From the NCBI RefSeq assembly GCF_024721975.1, contig NZ_JANQBB010000011.1:57119-121118 (forward strand): a stretch of DNA of 64,000 bases. The letters are read 5' to 3'. Below the pieces are notes generated by a model. The model saw only the letters and a program-made list of their open reading frames with translations. It ran no database searches and was not told the DNA's origin. The position numbers were made by a program, and so were the translations under genes. Below are positions 55,811-63,873 of this stretch, piece after piece. Positions within the stretch are counted from its first letter, which is position 1. Each line of letters begins with the position of its first letter. This stretch comes from Paenibacillus endoradicis. GTDB taxonomy: Bacteria > Bacillota > Bacilli > Paenibacillales > Paenibacillaceae.

Positions 55811-56454
55811 AGAGATGGAAAAAGGTAGTACTATGGATAGCTTCAATTCTAGTAGTAGTTGCTATAGGTGGAGCTTTTGCAGCGAATTATGCGGTTGATA
55901 AGATGCTAGGTTCGATGAGCGGATTAAGTACAGAGATACTGGAGAATACAGAGGGCGAAGGCACGCCAGATTCTGCACCAGCACCTGGTGAAACTGGTGT
56001 TGCTCAGAATAATAATGGTTCGAATGACGTTGGTGCAGGGGATACTCCTGTTAGCAATGATTCATCGTCATCAGTGACGAATAACGGTGAAGGAAACAAT
56101 GGAACTGTAGCTACTGATTCTGATTCTAATCAGAATGGATCTTCAGAGGGTAGCGCAGGTTCAGATGGCTACAACCCTTCAGTTTCTACAGATAAGGCAA
56201 AGGAAATTGAAGAAAAAGTAACGTTAGGTGAGAAGGCAAAAGTAGTTTCAATTCTTACGAAGCGTTTATCTACTTCTGATATTTCAACTATGCAGTCATT
56301 AGCGAGTGGTGGATTATCTGGAGAAGAGAAAAAGCAAGCTAGAACTTTAATGCTGGAGAAGTTAACTGAGGATGAATACAATGAGCTTGTTGCCATTGCA
56401 GCCAAGTATGGCTTAAGTCAAGGTAGATCATATGCCGAGGTTTCTAATGAATAG
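55807..56454 (+). CDS. Membrane-anchored protein with low-complexity linker, function unknown
   Basis: 215 residues. An N-terminal helix (KKVVLWIASILVVVAIGGAF) anchors it, a Ser/Asn/Gly/Thr-rich linker (about 45-120) reaches outward, and an 85-residue helical C-terminal domain (TDKAKEIEEKVTLGEKAKVV.., LSGEEKKQARTLMLEKLTEDEY) ends it. No enzyme motif. ATG at 55807 overlaps the VanZ stop (ATGA) and follows AGGAGA, so both are translated together. A strong terminator follows. Confidence 0.8.
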   Translation: MKRWKKVVLWIASILVVVAIGGAFAANYAVDKMLGSMSGLSTEILENTEGEGTPDSAPAPGETGVAQNNNGSNDVGAGDTPVSNDSSSSVTNNGEGNNGTVATDSDSNQNGSSEGSAGSDGYNPSVSTDKAKEIEEKVTLGEKAKVVSILTKRLSTSDISTMQSLASGGLSGEEKKQARTLMLEKLTEDEYNELVAIAAKYGLSQGRSYAEVSNE

Positions 56455-56523
56455 CAAGGCTTAACAAAAGGTTTATTCTCTCTAGTAGGAAAAATAATGC
56501 CTCCAAAATATTAAATAAATAGT

Positions 56524-56588
56524 AACACCTTCAAGAAAAGTAGTTTATGTCGTAAGATATGAATTACTTTTCTTGAAGGTGTTTTTTG
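56524..56588 (+). terminator. Terminator at the end of the glycan locus
   Basis: AACACCTTCAAGAAAAGTA pairs perfectly with its complement (19 bp) at 56565-56583, followed by TTTTTTG. Confidence 0.93.
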
Positions 56589-56743
56589 TTGTGGATAAGA
56601 GTCAGATTTAGTCTTGCAAACAAGCTGATAATGATAAAAATAAGTTTTCAGCTAATATACATAATTAGCGTTAAATATAATAATAATAATGGGTAAAGTA
56701 GAATATACACTAATAAGATAACGATAAAGATAGGAGGGCTAAT

Positions 56744-57508
56744 ATGAAACATTATTATAGATGGATAAACGTAATTGGTCTTATTGTAATGCTTGTTATT
56801 AACTTTGCAGCTCAGCGAGGTAGCATTGGAGGTCAGACAACTGCAGAAGTCTCAGCTAAGTATCCCGTTCTAATTACACCTGCAGGATATACTTTTATGA
56901 TTTGGCTACTGATTTATGCATTTCTAATCGGTTTTGTTACCTACTCATTCACAAGAAAAGGTAAGGAAAGTAAAATTAGTGAAACGATTGGACCATATTT
57001 TTTGCTTAGTTGCCTATTCAACAGTTCATGGATTATTTTATGGCAATTTGAAAAAATAAATAGTAGTGTATTTATGATGTTAGCGTTGCTAATAACACTA
57101 GTTGTGATTTACATAACGACACAAAAGTATATCGTTTCTCAAAAAAGAAAACTAAACTATTGGCTAGTTTCCGTTCCTTTTAGTTTGTATCTTGGATGGA
57201 TATGTGTTGCAACAATAGTCAATATTGCAGTAGCACTATTAGCAAACCAGTGGGATGGCTTGGGAGTAAGTGAAATAGGTTGGACAATAATTATGCTCGT
57301 TGTAGCTACTTTGCTAGCTGTAGGTATAGGATTTCGAAATATTGATCCGATCGCTGTTCTAGTATTCGTATGGGCATTTATAGGTATAGCTGTAGAGCAA
57401 CATGCAACGCCTGCTGTTGCAAATACTCCCCTTGTATTTGCGATTTTCTTATTCCTTATAGCTATCTTTCTATTTACAAAGAAATGGAGAAAGACGGCTA
57501 TATCATAA
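56744..57508 (+). CDS. TspO/MBR-related multi-spanning membrane protein
   Basis: 254 residues with seven hydrophobic segments. INFAAQRGSIGGQTTAEVSAKYP, LITPAGYTFMIWLLIYAFL, LFNSSWIILWQ and LYLGWICVATIVNIAVAL follow the tryptophan-rich sensory protein pattern, in a longer form than the five-helix TspO. TspO proteins bind porphyrins and other ligands; the longer form has no settled role. SD ATAGGAGGGC. It is followed by a MarR gene, but with a 200-base gap, so co-regulation is uncertain. Confidence 0.8.
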   Translation: MKHYYRWINVIGLIVMLVINFAAQRGSIGGQTTAEVSAKYPVLITPAGYTFMIWLLIYAFLIGFVTYSFTRKGKESKISETIGPYFLLSCLFNSSWIILWQFEKINSSVFMMLALLITLVVIYITTQKYIVSQKRKLNYWLVSVPFSLYLGWICVATIVNIAVALLANQWDGLGVSEIGWTIIMLVVATLLAVGIGFRNIDPIAVLVFVWAFIGIAVEQHATPAVANTPLVFAIFLFLIAIFLFTKKWRKTAIS

Positions 57509-57716
57509 TCTAAAGAATTTTGAACATTGCGTACATAACCTATTCTTAATCTAGCAAATTGTTACAATGTTCACGTACAAACTGTTACTTGATGTAATAG
57601 CATCGTATAATCTAGCAGTTTTTATCGTAAACTATTAATTGCGTTAATCTTTCTTTCGACAAATATAATCAGTATAATAAGTATTAGATAATATTGTCAG
57701 GAAGTAGGTGTAAGCA

Positions 57717-58124
57717 ATGGTATCAGAAGATTTCTCGAAATTATGGAATAAGCTTTCACGAGATTGGAAATTGACACTGGAACAAGAACTATCGCCATTA
57801 ACAGAAGGACAATTAAATATTTTGGAATTACTGCAGGAATGCTCACCGATGAAACCATCTGATTTACTTCAACATTTATCAACGACTCCTGCAGCGATTA
57901 CTACAATTCTAGATCGTATGGAACGTAATGAACTGATTATTAGAGTACGTGATGAGAAAGATCGTCGCATTGTTTGGATTGAAGTAACAAACAAAGGACA
58001 AGCTGAGACAGAAAGAGGATCAAAGATTAAGCGTGATATTATTGAACAATCACTAGATCGTATTTCAGCTCATAATCAACAATTGCTAGTTTACTTACTT
58101 GGTAAAGTTGCTAGTACATCATAG
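57717..58124 (+). CDS. MarR-family transcriptional regulator
   Basis: 135 residues. Winged helix-turn-helix: LTEGQLNILELLQEC, MKPSDLLQHLSTTPAAITTIL, DRMERNELIIRVRDEKDRRI with the wing D-x-R-D/K-D-R-R pattern. These regulators sense phenolic compounds, oxidants or antibiotics. The upstream gap holds short inverted repeats (ATTAA-TTGCG-TTAAT near 57635) that might be operators. SD GGAAGTAGGTG. Confidence 0.92.
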   Translation: MVSEDFSKLWNKLSRDWKLTLEQELSPLTEGQLNILELLQECSPMKPSDLLQHLSTTPAAITTILDRMERNELIIRVRDEKDRRIVWIEVTNKGQAETERGSKIKRDIIEQSLDRISAHNQQLLVYLLGKVASTS

Positions 58125-58162
58125 ATAACATTCATAGTGCAACCAACCAATAGAAACAGAAT

Positions 58163-58230
58163 AAAAGATATCTTATTGCCAACTCTATCTATTCCAAAGT
58201 GAATTAGGAGAGGACGTTAAGATATCTTTT
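58163..58230. terminator. Long-loop hairpin between convergent MarR and CapA genes
   Basis: AAAAGATATCTTA (58163-58175) and TAAGATATCTTTT (58218-58230) are exact complements across 42 bases. It may serve either direction; the tail is only moderately T-rich. Confidence 0.55.
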
Positions 58231-58246
58231 ATTGTTATGATATATA

Positions 58247-59536
58247 TTATTGCTCTGTAGCTTGCATGGATGTCAATCGTTCGTTAAGCATCATTAGATT
58301 GCTTTCTAACGAGTCATAATCCTTATTACTCAATAGCGGGTCATCTCGAGTTTCTAATGTTGCAGCTACGGGTAGAATGCGATAGCGGTATGCAGCGTCC
58401 GGTTTGTAGCGATGTACCCATGTTGGTGTTACCTCTACATTCGTTAATTCAATTGCTCCAGTATCATAATGTTTCCGTATGTTGACCTTATAGATTGCTC
58501 CATAATCTTTGGACTCACCACGTTGATTCGATATGAAATTTCCCATCGAGTAAATAATTAAACCTTGACGTTCATTACCGTCTTCATCGAATATTGAGAG
58601 CATCTCGTAAGGTTGAAGAACATGTGGATGAGAACCTGCAATAATGTCGGCCCCAGCAGCAATTAGTTCTCGTGCTAACGTCTTTTGTTGCTCACTAGGC
58701 TGTGATTGATACTCATTGCCGAAGTGCAGGGCTATCGTAATAACTTCAGCACCGTCTTCTCTTAATTTGTTCATATCTGCAATTATAGTATCCTTATCTA
58801 TCAAATTAACTAGATAATCTTTACCTGAAGGGATAGGAATACCATTCGTACCGTATGTATACGATAGGAAACCCATAGAAATATCATTATGTTCAATAAT
58901 AGTAGTAGCATCAGAATCCTCTATTGATGCGGCTGTGCCAACCGTTGTAAATCCGATGTTGTGGACGTTTTCTAACGTACGTAGAATCCCTTTCTCACCT
59001 TTATCAAGTGAATGATTATTGGCAGTAGACAGCACATTAAAGCCAGCATTCCACAAAGCTTCTGCTAACTCTGTAGGTGCATTGAAAGTGGGATAACCAG
59101 TATAACCAATGTCGCTACCTGCAATAGGCGTCTCTAAGTTTGCCATGATCCAGTTACCATCTTCAAGTAGACTTGTAATAGGTTCGAAAAATGGATTGAA
59201 ATCGTAAGTATCTGTTGCTTTGTTATAGGCACCAGGTAATTGTGGGGTATGACTCATTATATCTCCAACACCGATCCAAGTTGCATCTGTATATTCAGGA
59301 AGTGTAGGTGTAGGTTCAGGGGTGGGGGACGGTGATGGTGTGACAACAATCGTAGGTTCATCAGTTGAATCATTACCAACTTGACCGATCGGAGTATTCG
59401 AAATACTAGGAACATCCGATTCGTAGGAATTAATAATTACAAAAAAAGCAATAATAGCAATTGAAATAAGTACTAATAGTATACCATTTATTAACCATAG
59501 TAATCTTCGCCTAGGCAATGATGATCGCGAACTCAT
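58247..59536 (-). CDS. CapA-family (poly-gamma-glutamate synthesis-type) metallophosphatase-fold protein
   Basis: 429 residues. An N-terminal helix (RLLWLINGILLVLISIAIIAFF) anchors it, then a Thr/Pro linker (VVTPSPSPTPEPTPTLP) and the CapA domain: WIGVGDIMSHTPQ, NLETPI, TFNAPTELAEALWNAGFNVLSTANNH, SHPHVLQ and YSMGNFISNQ, where the metal ligands of the calcineurin-like fold are found. Without capB/capC nearby a role in gamma-PGA is not shown; many such proteins act on other surface polymers. SD GAAGGTGA. Confidence 0.9.
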   Translation of the reverse strand: MSSRSSLPRRRLLWLINGILLVLISIAIIAFFVIINSYESDVPSISNTPIGQVGNDSTDEPTIVVTPSPSPTPEPTPTLPEYTDATWIGVGDIMSHTPQLPGAYNKATDTYDFNPFFEPITSLLEDGNWIMANLETPIAGSDIGYTGYPTFNAPTELAEALWNAGFNVLSTANNHSLDKGEKGILRTLENVHNIGFTTVGTAASIEDSDATTIIEHNDISMGFLSYTYGTNGIPIPSGKDYLVNLIDKDTIIADMNKLREDGAEVITIALHFGNEYQSQPSEQQKTLARELIAAGADIIAGSHPHVLQPYEMLSIFDEDGNERQGLIIYSMGNFISNQRGESKDYGAIYKVNIRKHYDTGAIELTNVEVTPTWVHRYKPDAAYRYRILPVAATLETRDDPLLSNKDYDSLESNLMMLNERLTSMQATEQ

Positions 59537-59565
59537 CTGTTCACCTTCTTCTATAATATTTGGTA

Positions 59566-59607
59566 ATAAAAAACCGTTCGACCGAATCAGAAGTACGATC
59601 GAACGGT
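59566..59607 (-). terminator. Terminator of the pseudouridine synthase gene
   Basis: Read on the - strand, ACCGTTCGA pairs with TCGAACGGT, followed by TTTTTTATT. Confidence 0.88.
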
Positions 59608-59611
59608 AAGT

Positions 59612-60322
59612 TTAGATAAACCAATTTGCAGCTTGCGTTAATTGCTGCCCGCTGAAAAGTGACCAAGGATCTTGTTGCTCTGACGGTGTAGATTGGAACG
59701 TCATCAATTCCTTGGTAGTAGGATGAGCTACAGTAATAGAAGTTGACCAAAGCGCGATTTGAGAGAAGCGCTTGTTAACAACTTTTCCATACTTCTGATC
59801 GCCGACAAGTGGACAACCAATATGCGCCATTTGAGCTCTAATCTGATGAGATCTTCCCGTATATAATTTGATAGCAACAAGACTGCGTCCATTAGCCTGA
59901 TGTAACACTTTATAGCTTAACTTAGCATCTTTACTATCTGCTGTAGGTTTATTGTATACCGTCACTTGATTTATACGAGTGTCCTTGACGATATAATGCA
60001 ATAGATCTGCTTCTAAAGTCGATGGAACGCCTTCTACGACACACATATAAGTCTTATCGAATGAACGGCTACGTACTGCCTCAGACATGCGAGAAGCTGC
60101 CTTAGAGGTCTTCGCAAACAACATGGCACCACCAACAGGACGATCAAGTCGATGGACAAGACCTAAGTATACATTTCCTGGCTTCTCAAAGCGGATCTTA
60201 ATATCTTCTTTAATTAAAGTAAGCATATCAGCATCGCCTGTTTCGTCTTCTTGAGACGGAATTCCAGGCGGTTTCTGCACAACAATGATATGATTATCCT
60301 CATAAATGATAGGGATTTGCAT
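59612..60322 (-). CDS. RluA-family pseudouridine synthase
   Basis: 236 residues. YEDNHIIVVQKPPGIPSQED, the catalytic Asp motif GLVHRLDRPVGGAMLFAKT, and TGRSHQIRAQMAHIGCPLVGDQKYG. No S4 domain, as in the short RluA-type/YtzG-like members. Modifies rRNA or tRNA uridine; the site cannot be told. ATG at 60322 shares its A with the stop of the upstream methyltransferase (TAATG), so the two RNA-modification genes are translationally coupled. Confidence 0.93.
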   Translation of the reverse strand: MQIPIIYEDNHIIVVQKPPGIPSQEDETGDADMLTLIKEDIKIRFEKPGNVYLGLVHRLDRPVGGAMLFAKTSKAASRMSEAVRSRSFDKTYMCVVEGVPSTLEADLLHYIVKDTRINQVTVYNKPTADSKDAKLSYKVLHQANGRSLVAIKLYTGRSHQIRAQMAHIGCPLVGDQKYGKVVNKRFSQIALWSTSITVAHPTTKELMTFQSTPSEQQDPWSLFSGQQLTQAANWFI

Positions 60323-61191
60323 TAGTTGGACTCCCAACGACCCAAAATACCGCAAGGAAGCGCTAGACCAGACTTTGTAATTGGCAAGCCGATTTCTCCA
60401 CAGTTAATTTCTCCACCGTATTTTTTCTGCATACTCATTGTTAGCAAATGTTCTAGAACGGTAGGAGAAAGTCCAGTTGTGTACGAGTTGATTAGTAGGA
60501 ATAAAGGATTATCACTAAGAATACTTGTACAAGATTGTAGGAATGGGAATAGGTTTTCTTCTAGCTTCCATGTTTCACCTTTTGGTCCACGACCATAAGA
60601 TGGAGGGTCCATAATAATGGCATCGTATGTGCGACCACGACGTTGCTCGCGTTGTACGAATTTGAAAACATCATCCGTAATGTAGCGGATAGGTGCATCT
60701 TCAAGTCCAGATAATTGAGCATTTTCTTTCGCCCATTGAACCATACCTTTTGATGCATCAACATGACATACTTCTGCACCTGCAGCAGCACATGCTACTG
60801 TAGCGCCACCAGAATAAGCGAACAAGTTCAACACGCGAATTGGACGGTTAGCCAGGCGGATCTTGTCCATCATCCAGCTCCAGTTCGCTGCTTGCTCAGG
60901 AAATAATCCTGTATGTTTGAAACTAGTTGGCTTAATATGGAAACGAAGCTCTTTATAGCTTATAGTCCAACGCTCCGGTAATTTAGGGTTTTTAATTTGC
61001 CATTCGCCGCCACCTGAATTGCTGCGATGGTAGTGAGCATCAGCTTTACGCCATTGCTCATCTAGCTCTTGGATAGGCCAAATGATTTGTGGATCGGGGC
61101 GACGGAGTACGTAATTACCCCAACGTTCTAGCTTATCACCTTCACCAGTGTCTATTACTTCAAAATCAGTCCATTGATCTGCTATATACAT
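60322..61191 (-). CDS. Class I SAM-dependent methyltransferase, RlmI/COG1092-like
   Basis: 289 residues. N-terminal substrate part (YVLRRPDPQIIWP, FHIKPTSFKHTGLFPEQAANW) and a Rossmann methyltransferase core with LNLFAYSGGATVACAAAGA (SAM-binding), DASKGMVQWAKENA and the catalytic DPPSYGRGPKGE. The family methylates rRNA cytosine or guanine. Coupled with an RluA-type synthase. SD AGGAAGGAA before the ATG. Confidence 0.9.
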   Translation of the reverse strand: MYIADQWTDFEVIDTGEGDKLERWGNYVLRRPDPQIIWPIQELDEQWRKADAHYHRSNSGGGEWQIKNPKLPERWTISYKELRFHIKPTSFKHTGLFPEQAANWSWMMDKIRLANRPIRVLNLFAYSGGATVACAAAGAEVCHVDASKGMVQWAKENAQLSGLEDAPIRYITDDVFKFVQREQRRGRTYDAIIMDPPSYGRGPKGETWKLEENLFPFLQSCTSILSDNPLFLLINSYTTGLSPTVLEHLLTMSMQKKYGGEINCGEIGLPITKSGLALPCGILGRWESN

Positions 61192-61312
61192 TCAATTAAT
61201 TCCTTCCTAATCGTAAGTCTTGTCGAGATATGTTATCATCGCTTATTATAACGAAGGAAAGCAATCTTATCAACGTAGGGATACATATTTTATATAGAAG
61301 GGCTTGAACAAT

Positions 61313-61507
61313 ATGTTACATTTTGAATGCGAATGCGGTAATAAAACCTCTTTTTTTGCTACCGGGGATATTGATGAACGAGGAATAGAAAGTTTAGATA
61401 TGGAAGATGACGATGCAGTAAGCTATATTATTAGTGAAGATCGAATCACGTTGAAATGCAAATTTTGTGGAAAACGCTATGAATTAAAAAAGTATGACAA
61501 TCTCTAA
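61313..61507 (+). CDS. Small Cys-rich protein, putative zinc-ribbon type
   Basis: 64 residues. Four Cys in two pairs, FECECGN and LKCKFCGKRYEL, with acidic middle (SLDMEDDDAV), fit a zinc ribbon. No named function recognised. ATG at 61313 lies about ten bases after GAAGGGC; a TTG at 61304 abuts that site. Its last codons contain the first copy of a 16-bp direct repeat that recurs in the next promoter. Confidence 0.7.
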   Translation: MLHFECECGNKTSFFATGDIDERGIESLDMEDDDAVSYIISEDRITLKCKFCGKRYELKKYDNL

Positions 61508-61527
61508 ATTAACAGTATGACAATCTC

Positions 61528-61558
61528 TATAATAAACTAGGACTGATCAGTCCTAGTT
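61528..61558 (+). promoter_or_regulatory. TetR-gene promoter -10 box and perfect palindromic operator
   Basis: TATAAT at 61528-61533 is followed by a 24-bp perfect palindrome, half-site AACTAGGACTGA (61535-61546), ending 18 bases before the TetR ATG. The operator would cover the transcription start, the usual layout of TetR autorepression. No good -35 is seen. Confidence 0.7.
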
Positions 61559-61576
61559 ATGAAAGGGTGAACAGAA

Positions 61577-62152
61577 ATGGTCGCGAGAAATCGAGAACAA
61601 CTGATCCATATTGCTGCCCGTTTATTTTTGAGTAAAGGTTATAAATATACAAGTATCGAGGATGTATGTACAAGAAGCGGCATTTCTAGATCAAATCTGT
61701 ATTATCACTTTAAGAGTAAAGAAGAGTTATTATTTGCTGTTGTAAGCTTTTGGGGCAATAGATATGAGTCGGCATTAGAAATTTCACTTGGACAACAAGA
61801 GATTTCAGCTAAGCGAAGAATTGAAAGTTTTATAGACTTGCTGCTGCAAGAAATTGAAGCTAGAGGTAACAAGGGGACTTGTCCTTTTATCGCAATGTAT
61901 CAACAAAGTCCAGTGGATGCGAAGGACGTACATGATCGCATTCAACAGTTTTTCAAAATGCTACATGAATTAATTAATAAATTACTAGAGCAAGGTATTA
62001 CGAATGGGGAATTTCGTGCTGGTATAAGTGCAAGTGAATGTGCCTACTTGTTCGTGTCTGCTTTGGAAGGATCACTAATATTGGCGGAAACGATGAATGA
62101 TATCTCAATTGTACGTACAACCTCAGATCGTTTTTTTAAGTTGTTAGTTTAG
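61577..62152 (+). CDS. TetR/AcrR-family transcriptional regulator
   Basis: 191 residues. Helix-turn-helix (about 8-54): IHIAARLFLSKGYKYTSIED, SRSNLYYHFKSKEELLFAVV. The ligand domain has the TetR_C pattern with GNKGTCPFIAMYQQ and CAYLFVSALEGSLILAE, near the YcdC/YxaF group. A perfect palindrome sits in its promoter, so it almost surely represses itself. No efflux or enzyme partner is adjacent; target genes unknown. SD GAAAGGGTG. Confidence 0.93.
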   Translation: MVARNREQLIHIAARLFLSKGYKYTSIEDVCTRSGISRSNLYYHFKSKEELLFAVVSFWGNRYESALEISLGQQEISAKRRIESFIDLLLQEIEARGNKGTCPFIAMYQQSPVDAKDVHDRIQQFFKMLHELINKLLEQGITNGEFRAGISASECAYLFVSALEGSLILAETMNDISIVRTTSDRFFKLLV

Positions 62153-62217
62153 AGAACTGTCAACTTAAATAAAGCATGTCATTCGCAAAAAGATTTGAAA
62201 TAATTGCAACTTAATTA

Positions 62218-62246
62218 TTGAAATATCGGACGGTGCGGAGTATGAT
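62218..62246 (+). promoter_or_regulatory. araA promoter
   Basis: TTGAAA (62218-62223), spacer of exactly 17 bases, TATGAT (62241-62246). Transcription would begin near 62253. Confidence 0.65.
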
Positions 62247-62254
62247 ATACTTAT

Positions 62255-62312
62255 ACTTGTATGTACAAGTTATAAGGTATAGTTCATAATAATCATGTTA
62301 TTGTACGTACAA
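62255..62312 (+). promoter_or_regulatory. Two AraR-like operators upstream of araA
   Basis: ACTTGTATGTACAAGT (62255-62270; palindromic but for the centre) and TTGTACGTACAA (62301-62312; perfect palindrome) match the AraR operator pattern ATTTGTACGTACAAAT known in Bacillus. The first starts at the transcription start, the second lies just before the SD. araR itself is not in the window. Confidence 0.75.
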
Positions 62313-62331
62313 CTTAAGGGGGATGGAATTT

Positions 62332-63822
62332 ATGCTAACAACAAAAGCATATCAATTTTGGTTTATTACAGGTAGTCAGCACTTATATGGTCCTGAAACA
62401 TTAGAGGAAGTAGCAGATCATTCTCAAATTATTGCGAAAGCGCTTGATGAAGCTGCCACAATTCCGTTTCCAGTTGTATTCAAACGATTAGTTACGACTC
62501 CAGAAGAAATTCGTCGTGTTTGTGTTGAAGCAAGCTCTGATGATTCTTGTGCTGGTGTTATTACTTGGATGCACACTTTCTCACCTGCAAAAATGTGGAT
62601 TCATGGCTTGAGTGAACTTAGAAAACCATTGCTACATTTACATACACAGTTCAATCGTGATATTCCTTGGGATAGCATTGATATGGACTTTATGAATACG
62701 AATCAGTCCGCACATGGTGACCGTGAGTTCGGACATATCTTCTCACGTCTTGGTGTGGAACGTAAAGTTATTACTGGATATTGGGAGCATGAAGAAACTC
62801 GCTCAAGAATTGCAGAGTGGATGGGTTCTGCGATTGCTTATTCTGAAAGCAAAAACTTGAAAGTGGCTCGCTTTGGCGATAATATGCGTGAAGTATCAGT
62901 AACAGATGGTGATAAAGTAGAAGCTCAATTGAAACTAGGTTGGTCAATTAATGGTTATGGCATTGGCGATCTTGTTGCACGTATGAACGATGTATCTGAT
63001 CAACAAGTGAAAGCGCTATTAGATGAATATAGCACGACTTATACAATTAGTGATGCAACTCGTAATGATAGTGGTAAATGGGATTCCATTGCTGAACAAG
63101 CAAAAATTGAAATCGCATTAAAAAACTTCTTAGTAGAAGGCGGATTCGGTGCATTTACAACGACATTTGAAGATCTTCATGGTATGAAGCAACTTCCTGG
63201 TCTAGCAGTTCAACGTTTGATGGAGCAAGGATACGGATTCGGTGGTGAAGGCGATTGGAAAACATCTGCCTTAACACGTCTTATGAAGTTAATTGCTAAC
63301 AACAAAGGTACTAGCTTCATGGAAGACTATACGTATCACCTAGATCCAGCCAATGAGATGATTCTTGGATCACATATGTTAGAAATTTGTCCTACTATTG
63401 CTGAGCAACGTCCATCGATCGAAGTTCATCCACTAGGTATTGGTGGTAAAGCTGATCCTGCTCGTCTAGTGTTCAACGGACAAAGTGGAAAAGCAATCGT
63501 TGCTTCTATCGTTGACTTAGGCAATCGTTTCCGTCTAATCGTTAACCAAATCGATGCAGTAACACCAACAGAAGCTATGCCTAATCTTCCAGTAGCACGT
63601 GTATTGTGGAAACCAGAACCGTCCTTAAGAGACTCTACGGAAGCTTGGATCTACGCTGGTGGCGCTCATCACACTGTATTCTCTTACGTAGTTACAACAG
63701 GGCAGCTTGTTGATTGGGCTGCTATGGTAGGTATCGAGTGCGTAGTAATTGATCAACAAACAACGATCCGTAACTTCTTGAACGAACTTCGTTGGAACGA
63801 TCTTAGCTACCGCGTAAGATAA
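62332..63822 (+). CDS. araA: L-arabinose isomerase
   Basis: 496 residues, the normal length. It converts L-arabinose to L-ribulose. Motifs: FWFITGSQHLYGPETLEEV, THTFSPAKMWI, LHTQFNRDIPWD, DNMREVSVTDGDKVEAQ, and the metal-binding residues around VEGGFGAFTTTFEDLHG and MEDYTYHLDP..LGSHMLEICPTI. ATG at 62332 is nine bases after AAGGGGG; the ATG at 62323 abuts that site. AraR-like operators precede it. No araB or araD follows; an insertion sequence begins about 50 bases after the stop. Confidence 0.96.
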   Translation: MLTTKAYQFWFITGSQHLYGPETLEEVADHSQIIAKALDEAATIPFPVVFKRLVTTPEEIRRVCVEASSDDSCAGVITWMHTFSPAKMWIHGLSELRKPLLHLHTQFNRDIPWDSIDMDFMNTNQSAHGDREFGHIFSRLGVERKVITGYWEHEETRSRIAEWMGSAIAYSESKNLKVARFGDNMREVSVTDGDKVEAQLKLGWSINGYGIGDLVARMNDVSDQQVKALLDEYSTTYTISDATRNDSGKWDSIAEQAKIEIALKNFLVEGGFGAFTTTFEDLHGMKQLPGLAVQRLMEQGYGFGGEGDWKTSALTRLMKLIANNKGTSFMEDYTYHLDPANEMILGSHMLEICPTIAEQRPSIEVHPLGIGGKADPARLVFNGQSGKAIVASIVDLGNRFRLIVNQIDAVTPTEAMPNLPVARVLWKPEPSLRDSTEAWIYAGGAHHTVFSYVVTTGQLVDWAAMVGIECVVIDQQTTIRNFLNELRWNDLSYRVR

Positions 63823-63873
63823 TTAGGATGATATAGAATAATATCTTCATATATGAAACAACCTCCTCAGTTT

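Noticed and set aside
58247..59536. Poly-gamma-glutamate capsule locus
   Set aside because: Only a CapA-like protein is present, without capB, capC or capE; the family is broader than gamma-PGA.
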